Part shown: positions 27,701 through 38,700 of the stretch, piece by piece
Layout: each line of letters begins with the position of its first letter
Position numbering within the stretch: the stretch's first letter is position 1
DNA from: Cinclus cinclus
Taxonomy: Eukaryota > Chordata > Aves > Passeriformes > Cinclidae
Direction of reading: 5' to 3'
Length of the DNA stretch: 64,000 nucleotides
Assembly: GCF_963662255.1 (NCBI RefSeq)
Contig: NC_085068.1
Span: 6,758,001-6,822,000 of the forward strand
The notes under the pieces: generated by a model
The model's database searches: none
Told to the model about the DNA's origin: nothing
What the model saw: the letters and a program-made list of their open reading frames with translations, nothing else
Translations under genes and position numbers: made by a program

Positions 27701-30700
27701 TCTCACTTTGTGCGTTGGGCTGCACTTGAGCTGTGAAATCCAAGGGGAGAGGTTCACATCCCTGGTGTGGGATGTGTTGGTGTCCCCCAGAGCAGCCCCT
27801 GGTTTCCAGAGCTGATGGCAGTGTCCTGTTTGCTGTCCCCAGGGGTGACAGTGGGATGTGTTGGTGTCCCTCAGACCAGTCCCTGGTTTCCAGAGCTGAT
27901 GGCAGTGTCCTGTTTGCTGTCCCCAGGGGTGACAGTGGGATGTGTTGGTGTCCCTCAGACCAGTCCCTGGTTTCCAGAGCTGATGGCAGTGTCCTGTTTG
28001 CTGTCCCCAGGGGTGACAGTGGGATGTGTTGGTGTCCCTCAGACCAGTCCCTGGTTTCCAGAGCTGATGGCAGTGTCCTGTTTGCTGTCCCCAGGGGTGA
28101 CAGTGGGATGTGTTGGTGTCCCCCAGAGCAGCCCCTGGTTTCCAGAGCTGATGGCAGTGTCCTGTTTGCTGTCCCCAGGGGTGATTGTGTCCACGCCGAC
28201 CGGCAGCACCGCGTACGCCGCCGCGGCCGGAGCCTCCATGATCCACCCCAACGTCCCTGCCATCATGATCACCCCCATCTGCCCCCACTCCCTGTCCTTC
28301 AGACCCATTGTGGTTCCTGCTGGAGTGGAACTCAAGGTTGGCTTCTGTCATTTTTTTTCTCCTTGTGGATTAAAAGCTTCTGGAGTGACTTCAGGAATGT
28401 GAGGAGGGTGGGAAGTGCTGTGTGGCTCCTGCTTCCTCTCACTTGGAGCAGGATCAGAACATGTCTGGTTCAACAATGTGCCCTTCTCTAAAAGAATTTA
28501 CCCACCAGTGGAACACTATACTTTCCTTACTGGACTGTAGCTCTGTAGCATTCTACAAAATAAGATTTCCTACATCTGCATTTTGGAGAACGTTCCATAA
28601 TCTTGGCTAAAGTGCCTGTAAATGATCAGTGAAGGGAGTCAAAAATTCTACTTTCTTGCAGAAATACTGCAGATCTTAAGTATATACCAGTGGCATTATC
28701 TGCAGTTCAGTATTTAGCTTCTGTTAATGTTGTCCTGCAGAGAAAAGACATTTAATAGGTGAATATAAAATAGACTTGGCTAATGGGTATTTTGGACAAA
28801 TACTCTTATGCAAGGAAGAGCCCCTTTCTCCTTTACTCTGTTACCAGCATGCTTAAGTGGGAAGGGAGCTGATTTGGAAGGGCTCCTAGGGATGGTAGAG
28901 GATTAGCATTGAGAAATGAGTGTGTTCTGGACTTTTTGTTCCTGTTTTACAACATAAATTCAATGTTTGTTCATGGCACTGTTCTCAGCCCACACTCTGA
29001 TGTCAGTGGGTGTTACTGGCCAGTGGTTAATTCTTTTAATAGGAATGTAATCTAAATAGGAGCCAAACTTCCTAAACTTGACAGCTTTGGATTCATTATG
29101 TATTAAAATCTATTTTTCTGGGTTATCCTCATTATTTTTTCTTGAAAGAGAAGCTAAGTCAGCTCCTGTAACTGAATTAAAACATGAACTGGCTGGAACT
29201 GGAGGGTTTGTGTGGGTTATGACCTTGTACTTCTAAAAAGGAGATTTACTGCATATAGAAAAATCTATGTTTATAAACAGCAAGTAAAGGTTTGGAGCTT
29301 GAGTGGTGTTACTGCACTGCTGCCATGGACAGCTGAGGAATTCCAGTGCAACTGTGGAGTTCCAAAGACTCAGCTCTGCACTCTGAGGGAGGATGGAGGA
29401 GGTGTTTGTTCCTTGCTCTTGAGTTTTGGACCTGAAGTTCAGCTGATTCCTGTTTTTCAGATTATGCTCTCCCCAGATGCCAGGAACACGGCGTGGGTTT
29501 CATTTGATGGAAGGAAGAGGCAGGAAATATGCCATGGAGACAGGTCAAACCTTTTTTCTGATTGTATTATCTCTAAGTATAGAAAATCCTGATTCATGCA
29601 GCTCCCTCATTCTCTAACATCTGCCAAAAAGGTTTTTAGCAGTGAAGAAAGAAGCTTTTCTAAACCCTAGCACCTTCTAGAGCACAAACTGCTCTAAAAG
29701 GATTTAATTTCTAACTTGAGTTCTTTAGATCTTCCCATAAAAGCAAGTGAAATGTTCAGACTCTGTAAACATTGCATGCTTGGCAAGGAAGGTGGGCATA
29801 TCTTTAGAAAACTCTGTAAATTTTAACTTCAAGATAAATCTTAGGAGTTTGTGAAAGACACAAACCAGCAGGAGCTGCCTGTGAGCATAGATGCTGGAAA
29901 ACTCCGCGTGGATTTAACTGGGTTAACTGGGAGTGGTTGTGGTCACTTGTTCTGGTCTTGAGCGAGCAGAAGGATGTGAAGTCCCTCAGTTTTGTGCTCA
30001 CGTTGTGGTGTGGAGGTGATTAAAGGCAGCTCTGGCAAGGAGATTGGCAGATTTGTTATTCAGGATGCCCTTTTTCCTCTTGGCCCACACAAGTTGGCAT
30101 GAAGGAAAATGTACAGCTGGTGTAAGCCTCCATCCTGAGCAGGTTTTATTTCCTCTGAGCTTGGATCATCTGTAAAGGAGTTCAGGAGCCCAGTAAAGAT
30201 CCAAGCACAAGGTTTGGCCCTGGGTTGCAGTCTGAAATCCTTGGGCTTGTTGCTTAAAATTGGAAAGTGAAAGGCCAGGGGGGTGTTTTGGGTTTCCTTT
30301 GCCCCTGTGTGGGGGATGCCAGAGGCTGCAGGATGCCATGGAGGGGTTCACAGAAAGTGTCCCCAGAGCTCTGCTCGTTATTTAAAGCCCAGCTGAGCCC
30401 AGCTTTAGTTGTGATCATTGAAAGCTGCTGTGGATCAGTGCTGTGCTGGGACGGGCCGGGGTTGTTCGGGTGGTTGTGCTGGGACGGGCCGGGGTTGTTC
30501 GGGTTGTTCGGGTGGTTGTGCTGGGACAGGCCGGGGTTGTTCGGGTTGTTCGGGTGGTTGTGCTGGGACGGGCCGGGGTTGTTCGGGTTGTTCGGGTTGT
30601 TGTGCTGGGACGGGCCGGGGTTGTTCGGGTGGTTGTGCTGGGACGGGCCGGGGTTGTTCGGGTGGTTGTGCTGGGACGGGCCGGGGTTGTTCGGGTTGCT

Positions 30701-30915
30701 GTGGTTTGACACTCTGGGGGTTGCTCAGTTGCTGCTGTCCCTGCCTGACTGCCCTGTGCTGTTGCAGTATCAGCATCACTACCTCTTGCTACCCCCTGCC
30801 CTCCATCTGCTTCCGGGACCCCGTGAGCGACTGGTTCGAGAGCTTGGCCGAGTGCCTGCACTGGAACGTCCGCAAGAAGCAGAACAACTTCGCGGTGGAG
30901 GAGGAGGAGTTCTGA
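18799..30915 (+). CDS. NADK: NAD kinase, cytosolic (11 coding exons, 441 aa)
   Basis: Phosphorylates NAD+ to NADP+ with ATP in the cytosol, the source of cytosolic NADP(H). Coding segments: 18799-18971, 21877-21960, 24332-24461, 24923-25031, 25291-25376, 25645-25747, 26534-26685, 27207-27306, 28179-28336, 29461-29543, 30768-30915. All junctions are GT-AG, phases agree and the total is 442 codons with stop; the human protein is about 446. The start ATG is in exon 2 (exon starts 18758), with A at -3 and G at +4. Visible family features are an N-terminal [11 protein letters not shown] segment with serines 44, 46 and 48 (AKT sites in the human enzyme), the diphosphate-binding GGDG (181-184, Asp183), the NE motif (282-283), and [17 protein letters not shown] (from 314). 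The C-terminus is acidic (EEEEF). Residues 257-279, near the end of exon 8, diverge from human. Introns 9 and 11 hold in-frame minisatellites directly before exons 10 and 12. Confidence 0.96.
22535..22683 (+). mobile_element. CR1 LINE 3'-end fragment in NADK intron 3
   Basis: Resembles the CR1 3' tail in sense orientation: GAAGCTGTGGCTGCCCCA, CCAGGTTGGATGTGGCCTGG, GGTGAGACTGGATGGGCTTT and then CCCTTCCAACACAAACCGTT before CCGTGATTT. Only this tail remains. Confidence 0.8.
26885..26935 (-). mobile_element. CR1 LINE 3'-end fragment, antisense, in NADK intron 8
   Basis: TTTCACAGAATTGTTTAGGC followed by a diverged CTCCAAGCTCGAGTCCAACC matches the antisense CR1 terminal sequence. It is a very short remnant. 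Confidence 0.7.
27771..28178 (+). repeat. NADK: 84-bp tandem array of splice acceptors before NADK exon 10
   Basis: Five units start at 27771, 27855, 27939, 28023 and 28107 (exact 84-bp period; the last is cut short by exon 10). Units 2-4 look identical. Units 1 and 5 share variants (CCCCCAGAGCAGCCCC instead of CCCTCAGACCAGTCCC). Each contains GAGCTGATGGCAGTGTCC, then TGTTTGCTGTCCCCAG, which are a branch-like CTGAT, a pyrimidine tract and an AG. The AGs end at 27842, 27926, 28010, 28094 and 28178; the last is the exon 10 acceptor. After each internal AG comes GGGTGACAGTG, close to the exon start GGGTGATTGTG. No stop occurs in the NADK frame from 27767 onward. Confidence 0.95.
30443..30708 (+). 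repeat. NADK: 33/42-bp minisatellite before NADK exon 12
   Basis: Seven copies of GTGCTGGGACGGGCCGGGG followed by TTGTTCGGG and GTGGTT-like linkers. Copies start at 30443, 30476, 30518, 30560, 30602, 30635 and 30668, giving spacings of 33, 42, 42, 42, 33 and 33. The 42-bp form carries one extra TTGTTCGGG block. All spacings are multiples of 3, so every frame stays open across it. The array ends about 60 bases before exon 12 and is in the same open frame as that exon. G-runs suggest quadruplex potential. Confidence 0.95.
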
Positions 30916-33900
30916 GAGCCCACACCCAGCAGGGCTCCCGGCAGTGCGGTGTGGCACAGTCCCTCCCCTCTGCTTGGATTTTGGAGCTCTCGGTGCCGGC
31001 ACCGCCCCGGTGGTTTAAATCCCTGGCACGCTGTGGCTGGGAAGGGTTGTGCTCCTTCCTGGCCACCGAGAACGGGGGTGGAAGGCTCTGATGATTCTAA
31101 GCCAGTGTGAATTTCCTTCCAAATGATCAGTCTGAGAGTGGATGATTCCTGATTGCTATCAAAAACCACATCTGCGGATTTGATTGTAACCTCTGACTTA
31201 CCAGTTCCATGGTATGCTGAATGTAGCTACACCAGGGAAAAGTGGCAGCAGAAAAGTGGCATTAAAATCCCTTTCATTTGGTAGGTTTGTAAATCCATTT
31301 AACACTGCTAGCAACAGAAAAGGTCTGAGAAATTTTCTTTAAGAAAAAAAGAAAAAAAACTCCTCATTATTATCTTAAATACGCCCTGCCCAGAAAATAC
31401 TTTCTTACTTGCAGGTGTGACACGCTGAAGAAACACCCACAAAGGATGTTTTTTATTAATAGATGGAATTAGTAATAAAAAGTATATATTTTTTATATAT
31501 ACAATTCTCTCTTGTGCCCATTTGAGCAGTGGCTCAGCCTTGGCTGTCAGCACTGTGGAAATACCCACAAACAGCAAGGATGAGTATTAATTATTACAGG
31601 TTTCTCTGGGTTTGTAGCTGAGCTGATTCACAGCTCTGCACTTCCTCTTGGTGAGAATCATCCATGTGTTGGTTTTTCTTACTACTTTTGTTTGATTCCC
31701 TGGGATAAATGGTAGCATTAGAGACTATCACGTTTAAAAAAGAAAATCTCAAGTGTTCAAGAAGAATCTGGACTTCAATTGCTACTGAATTCTAGTTCTA
31801 CTGTTGTCCTGAAGAAAATATCCAATTCTAGATCCTGGATGCCCTCAACTTCCATGGATACCTTCCATCTCTTGGTGCTCAGTAACCCAGGATGGGATTC
31901 TGCATTTGGTGGGCTGGAGAAATGAGAGGACACATTCCCAGTGGAGTAGCAACGGTGCCTTCAGCACGCTCAAGATATTCTAATTCTCACATTTACTTTT
32001 TTTTAAGATGCTTTTGAAAGTTTCTAACTTCTCTCTGTACATATTTTATTGTATGTGCTTTTATGAAAGAACAAAAAAAAAAAAAACCACCCTGACAAAA
32101 GAATGGTTGGGGGGAAAAAGGGTTTGTACTGTACTTTAACTGCAAAATAGCAAACCCAAGGATAATGTTTACATTTATGTTCTCTGTGGTGCAGTCTCTT
32201 GATCATCTTATCCAAACTTCAGCATTTTCAAGTCTTGCTGCATCGCTCACTAAAGGAGGGGCCAGGAGCTGTTCAGTGTCAGCCTGTGGCAGAATCTTGC
32301 CAAGGATGAATTTTCTGATTGAGCTGGGATCTCCTTGGGAACGGGGTGAGAATCTCCGCTGAACGTTTTTCATGATTGTCTTACATTGTTTCTGTGGTCC
32401 AAAGTGGAAGTGGGAAATGGGTTCATTTCCAAACTCTGCCTGACCTGTTGTCCTCTGGTGGTTTCAATAATGCCTCATCCCTTTTGGATGCTGCCCTGGG
32501 CTGAGTTCATGGAATGCAGGTGAGAGCACTTTTCCAGAAAAGAGAAGCAAACTCTTGGGTAACGATTCAAATCACAATGAAAGCGTGGTCATATAAATTA
32601 ATGCTTGGTTTGTACATTTTGTAAAATAGAATATTGGTTTGATTTGGTCAAAACCAGATGGATTTTGGCCTATCTTGGAGACTATCCAGAGAGCTTTTGG
32701 GATTTCTCTTTCACTTGAATCTGCAGTAATTGTTTTGTCACTGTTTTGAAGCTGCTTACGGGTTTCCTAAGTGGAATATTCAGTTATTTGATAACTGGTT
32801 ACTTTTTGAACTAGAGAAGTGTCAGGCTTTTTGCTTTGAAACTCTTTTATTTAACCATGCAATAATTGAGAGGACAGGGTCTGGTGTCTAGAGAAGTGTG
32901 TGGATGAGTGGAGAATGAGCAGTTCTAGGCACACTGGAGAGTGGAAAATCATTTTGCAGAGGTGAAATGATTTATGAGCCTTATCTAGTATTTTTTTAAA
33001 GATAAAAACTATATTCAGCACTTTTTATTTATGCTTTTTATAACACTAAAGCTATTCTTGACTAAATTGCCGAACTTTTAATTTTCAGAGTGCACAGGTA
33101 ATGAAATCTGTAATCAAAGTGTACTGAACTACTTTAGACCTACATTAGGGGTTGGCTTGAAAATTCTTCTTTCAATTTATCACCTGCTGCAATTGCATTG
33201 CTGGCTCTGAGGCTGCTGCAGCTTTGCTTGTATGGAATTCCTGCTGAGAAAAAGGCATTTTCTGGGTGGCTGCTGAGCCCAGGCAGAGCTGCAGCCTCAG
33301 CTCAGGCAGGGCAGGCAATGCAGTCCTGGCTTTTCCTCCAAAAGCTGCCTTGATTCTCCCTGGCCCAGCTGCTTTCACAGCCTGGGCTGTGTTCATACAT
33401 CACAGAGTTTATCCGAGTGTGCAAAGTCCCTTTGCAAGGCTTTTAATCTGCAAACTGCAGGAGAGTGAGGCTGGAGCAGCCCTGGAGTTCTGCATTTGAA
33501 CTGCTCCAGGAATGGGGGAGCTTAACCAGAAAAAAAGCTGACATGCACCTCACTTTATTGGCAATAAAACCTCATTTTGCTGATGTAGCTTATTCAGAAT
33601 AACTTGGTTAAACTGTGCTAAAAATGGGGGTTTGCTGATTAAGAGTTTTTAATAAAAGGGTTTGTAAGTCACTGGCACCTACAGATCCTTTCATTTACAA
33701 AGGGCCAAAATGGAAGCTGGGAAATTAATTTTTTTTTTTTTTTTTTTTTTTTTGTTTTTTTTTTTTTGTTTTTTTTAAAGTTACCCTCTGGTAGAAATTG
33801 AAGAAGTTGTTACCAACTGTAGTAGGGAATAAAGCAGTGTACTGAATTTTTAAAAGATGAAATATCCTGTTACATATTGTTAACACATTAAAGGCTTGGT

Positions 33901-33950
33901 TTTAAATATTGTTGAGAAACAAAATATTTTTCAATCCTTTCAATAAAAAC
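30916..33950 (+). other. NADK: NADK 3' UTR
   Basis: AT-rich sequence following the NADK stop, without coding features. Three AATAAA hexamers lie at 33563, 33828 and 33942; the last two are the likelier ends. A long T-tract interrupted by single Gs occupies about 33729-33777 just upstream. The exact cleavage site is not determined. Confidence 0.6.
33828..33947 (+). terminator. NADK: Candidate NADK poly(A) signals
   Basis: AATAAA at 33828-33833 and again at 33942-33947 (CAATAAAAAC). Either could end the NADK transcript. The convergent gene's own signal lies about 1.2 kb further on the opposite strand. Confidence 0.5.
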
Positions 33951-35128
33951 TTTTTGTAAAGTTGGATTGGTCAATTTGTCTTTTGACTGGGGAGAATATA
34001 AAATTGTGAATTGAAGTTCCTTGGAATTGTGTGGGGTTTGACTCTTCCAACAGGACAGTGGCATCTGTTTTCTGGGAATACACCCAAGGCTTTTTTGAAT
34101 GTCTGATACCAGGTTTTCCTCGAAAGTCTCAAAGGAACTGCTGGATTTGCTGGGCAAGTTGAAACAAATCTTGTGTACAGCCAGCTGGGCTGCATTAAAT
34201 ACTGTTTTTAAAGGCCAAATAATAAAAATATGAAGGAAGAAATAGATAAGGGCAATCTGATAATTTGATATCCAGAAGTTTAGGATTAAAAATGAGGCTT
34301 AGATGCTGTGGTAGAAACATGGAATGAAGTCCTAGACACTTCTTCCATGGAACTTGAGATTCATGATGAGTTTTAAGTATTTGGATTTCATATTTAATCT
34401 GTATCATTCCAACAGTTGAGAGAGATGTTTGCAGTAAAGAATCTACCTTTAAATGGAGTTTTTGTTTGACAAGGCACCTTGGCAAAAGTTTTTCATCCTT
34501 CCACGCCTGGCTGGTGACAAAGTTTGCTGTCCAGGGCCAGAGCACTTTCTCTAACAGTGACAGACATAAAACACTTCCCTCACCTCCTTCTGCCCCAGCA
34601 CAGGCTTAGTGCAAGAGCAGAGCTTCCCCTCTTAATCTGAAGGACTGAAAACGTTTCATTGTGACATTTAAATGTTTAAATTCTTCCAGCAACAATTCCT
34701 GGTGCCACTGGGACTTGTGGGATGCTCCATCAGCCCCTGCAGTCTGGCTACACAGCATTAACCTCTTCATGCCTCCCTTGGGCTACAGAAACAGCAGATT
34801 TGATTCAGGTTTAGGAGATCAAGATGAGAAAAATAGGTATTTGTAATAGAAGTTCTGATTTGGATGGTTAGGATGAGAAATTGCAGTAGTTTTGATAAAA
34901 TCCTTGTAAATTGCCCTAATAAGCTGCAATAAATTTTTAATTTAAATTGCTTTTTGCAGTCCAGCTGCCTGCAAATAAAACTGTGTCTGAAGAGAATTGC
35001 AATGGCAGTGTCCACAGCACCTATGAATTCCAGTCCCAACCTCTTCCCTAATCAGTTTCAATGGATTTCCCATTGAATTGCTGCTGTTCCATGTAAAATA
35101 ATTATCCACTCACAAATTGTGCTTATAC

Positions 35129-35134
35129 TTTATT
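35129..35134 (-). terminator. Poly(A) signal of the minus-strand membrane protein gene
   Basis: TTTATT on the + strand reads AATAAA on the minus strand, about 670 bases beyond the predicted stop. Another copy at 35931 lies upstream of the stop and is not relevant. The 3' UTR would span about 35110-35797. Confidence 0.45.
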
Positions 35135-35797
35135 AAAAAATAGCCAGTAGTCAAAGGTTCCAGTCAATAAAATACCAAACTTTTCAACTGCAATATTAAA
35201 GGCTTAATTGTAACAGTCCCCCTGGTATGAAATGGCACCTTGGTTACACTGAGGGAGGGGTGAGGTTACAAGGAGTAGTTTTCATGTGTAGCTGGGGTTA
35301 AAAAAAAGAAATATTCTGAAGCCAGAGGAGCAAAAGAAGCTCTAGACAGGGGACACCACTGTCACCAAACCATCAGGGTTCAGCAGTAGATCCAAGCTGG
35401 GAAATGATGGCAGCACAATCCCCTTCTAGACTTGGGTACAGAGCATGGGTGTGCAACTTTCCTTCATGATCTTTGTGTCTATCCAGGCAGAAAGCAGTGA
35501 AAGGAGCAACATTCCCCACTCACATGCAGGTGTGAACCCCCTGTGCTTCCAAAGCAGCAGGACAAGGAGGGAAAAAGGCTTGGTCCTGTCAGCAGGATCA
35601 GCTGGGAGTTTCCCAAGCACATTCTGCTTTTTAAGCTCTGTCCCACCTGCACTGCTCCAAGGAATGTGTGACACCTTCCTGAACCTCCTCCATCCTGGGA
35701 CAGTGACTTTTTATTGCCACCCTGAATGCAGGTCCTTGGTCAGGAGTTCCTGGGGTGGCTTCACTCAGTGAGAGCTGCAGGGGAGCACAGGGAGGGC

Positions 35798-38700
35798 TCA
35801 GGAGTCGATCCTTCCATAGGAAGAAAACACTGTGGGAAGAGGAGGAGCTCAGTCAGCAGCACTGCAGGGGCTCAGTGACCCTCAGGGAACAGCAGCTTTG
35901 GGTTCTGCCACATCAGTGCCTCCCAGGTCCCTTTATTGTCTCTGTATTGTACAGGGATAGAAACATTGCAAGCAGACAGAGATTTGCTCACACAGGTGTG
36001 ATTTTTTGGACAGCAGCAGTTCTTTCTTCAGGGAAAAGCTACATCAGTCCCACCCAGCTTCTGAGCTTTGGCAGCCCAGTAATTCTGAGGTAGCAGAAGT
36101 GCTTGACTGGGGATCTGCCTTCTCCTGTGATTATCCCTAAGGATCCTCCTGGCTCTTTCCCTGTGACAGAACAGGCTCCACCCTTCCCAGTGAAGTTTTG
36201 GGTACTTACTTCTCTCCCTCAGCCCCTGCCCGAAGCTGCGGTAGACGTGAACCAGAGCCCAGAACAGAACAGATTTTATTGCGACAGAAATGCAGGAGCC
36301 AGTGATGAAAGCAGCCTCCAGGGTGTAAGAATTGCCTTTGCCCCACTCCCTTATCACCTGCAGAAAAAGGGAGACACGAAACCATCACCACCACCTGCCA
36401 AAGAGCCTCCAAGTTACAACGTGCAACCAAGCACTGAATTTCTGAAAGAAGTCACCAGGGGGTAATTGGAGGAAAAGAAAGAAAAAAGAAAAATTGGTCA
36501 CTTTGAAACCATCTCAGTTTCCTGATTTTATGATGTACACACAGTGTGGAGTCCTGCTGTGCTCTGCCAGCTCACACAGGAATAATGGGAAGCTCCATTT
36601 GCTAAAGGGATCCCTGAGGCTGTGGCTGTCTGGGGGCTGTGGGTGTGAAGGATGAGAAGCACTGGCCTCTCTCAGCATTCCAGCCCTGCCCAGGATGAAC
36701 AGCTTAGCTTCCCCCTGCCCTCCTCTCTCCTCAGCTCCTTTCAAACATCTTGTGGGAGGTGTCCACTGATAAAGGTTTTGTCAGTGTTACAGAGCCAAAA
36801 AACTGCCCCAAACTGGAGTTTGTTTGGCTTACACTGCCTTGTTTTGGCTACAACAGGATAGACAGCTGTGGGTGCTGCCTGAGAAATTCTTTAGAATACA
36901 ACAACTGAGCCCTGGTCAAATGCTCTGGCACCATATGAGGCTTCTTATAAAGCAGGGGAGGCATTTTTGAGGAGGTATCTTGAACAAAATTTTGTTTCAT
37001 CTTTCCCTCATCATTCTTTGCAGGGACTTCCAGAGCGTCTCCCTCTGATCAGTTCAAAGAGCAACTTGACTTGGTCCCTGTCCTGAAAAGCTGATCCTGG
37101 AGAGGCAGGATGTGCTCTGCTCTCTTCAAATCCAGCAGGACCTGCAGGGAAGGGGTGAGGCAGCACCTCTGGGCCCTGAGAATGATGAGGCTGAGACCCC
37201 CAGCCTTGCTCCCCTTACCGTGTAGAGCAGGTAGATGAGATAAACCACCTCAGGCACATTCTGAATCAGAAATACCCACACCAGAGGTTTCAGCTCTTTT
37301 AAAATCTGCAAAATAAGATACAGCTTTTTAAGTCATTGCTATATACTCTATAAAAGCTGCATGTTTTTATAGCATTTCCAGTACTGGTTAAGCTGAGTTC
37401 TCAGTTTTAGCTTTGCTCTCCTCTTCTCCACTCGTGTTTTTTAGCAGGAAATTCAGCCTCTGTTTTCCCCTGAGCTGGGCCACGAGTGGTGATGACCTTT
37501 CTCTCTGGGCACACTCAGATTTTCTCCAGCAGCTGGATGTTTTCATAGGTAACAGACTGAAAGCTCCCTGTGACTCTTTCTCCACCTTTCTTTTTACTCC
37601 ACAGAAATGCAGTCACTGAGGAGTGAAATGTGGGAGAAGCAAGGGGATTGAAGTGCCAGGAGAATTTAATTTCACAATTCAGCCTGGGACTTGGGAAAGA
37701 AGAAAGGGACTGCAGCAGCCCTGGGCTGGGAAGGCAGGTCCGAGCAAAGGAAGGAAAAGCAGCTGAGTCACTGGAGGTGAAAGCAGTGACTGTGCCAGTG
37801 TTAGGATTGGATTTGATGCATCTGAACAGCACCAGGTTCCTCCCAAACCCAAAACCGATGTGTTTTAAAAGCACAATTTTAGCAAGGAAAGCCATCAAAA
37901 CACATAGGGAGCTGTATTTCAGCTGTCAGGAATTTATGTGAATGACTAAAGCAAACACCCCAGGAGCCTAAAACAACATCCACCCCCGAAAACCCCTGAA
38001 CTCCTTCCTGGTAATAAAAAACTCACTTATCTGATGCACCTTGGCCCTGATTCTGCAATCACTCTTGGAACTGAGGCTCAAGATTTCAGAGGAGGTTCAG
38101 TCTGACATGAAAAATGACATTTCAAGTTCACAAATCTTTAGGTTAACCTGGAAACTGTCTCTGAGCTTTGAAGGAGATGCCCCAATAAAGGACCCCTCAT
38201 CTTTTTGGTGTGGTTTCCTAAGGATTTAAGGCCTCACTGTGTCTGTAACACTGTAATAATTTGGGGGACTGCTCCCAGTGTCACCCAGCCTTGGCAGAGA
38301 GGCAGAAATATTATGTGATCCTCCAGATTTCATTGAAGTGATCAAGGACTGAGACTAAAACAATGTCCCTCAGTCAAAATGAAGGATGCCACATGTGACA
38401 AACTCATTGTCACAAATGTCACAATGTGACAAACTCATTGTCACAATGACAACATGACTTTGTTTCACTCCCTGTGCTCAGTTCAGACACAGATTTACAC
38501 AAAACCTTCAATATTGGTGGTGCTCTGCTCTTCTCCATGCTGGCTCCCCTCCCTGAGCCTGTGGGAATCCCTGAGGGTGGGGATGGGCAGTGCCAGGGGC
38601 TGTGTGTCCCTGGTGTCCCCTGCAGCTGGACACTCACTGCAATGATGCCCACGGTGACCTTCAGGCAGCCCCAGACAACGCCCGTGGCTGAGATGATGTT

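Noticed and set aside
27635..28351. 238-codon minus-strand frame and 252-codon + frame across the NADK intron 9 array
   Set aside because: Both are open only because the 84-bp unit is a multiple of 3. The minus frame runs antisense to NADK exon 10 and has no family features.
27771..30708. CRISPR-like arrays
   Set aside because: The repeats are contiguous with no unique spacers, and the DNA is vertebrate.
30254..31091. Several long frames on both strands over the NADK intron 11 minisatellite
   Set aside because: All are repeat translations ([18 protein letters not shown] and similar). Only the exon 12 part is real coding sequence.
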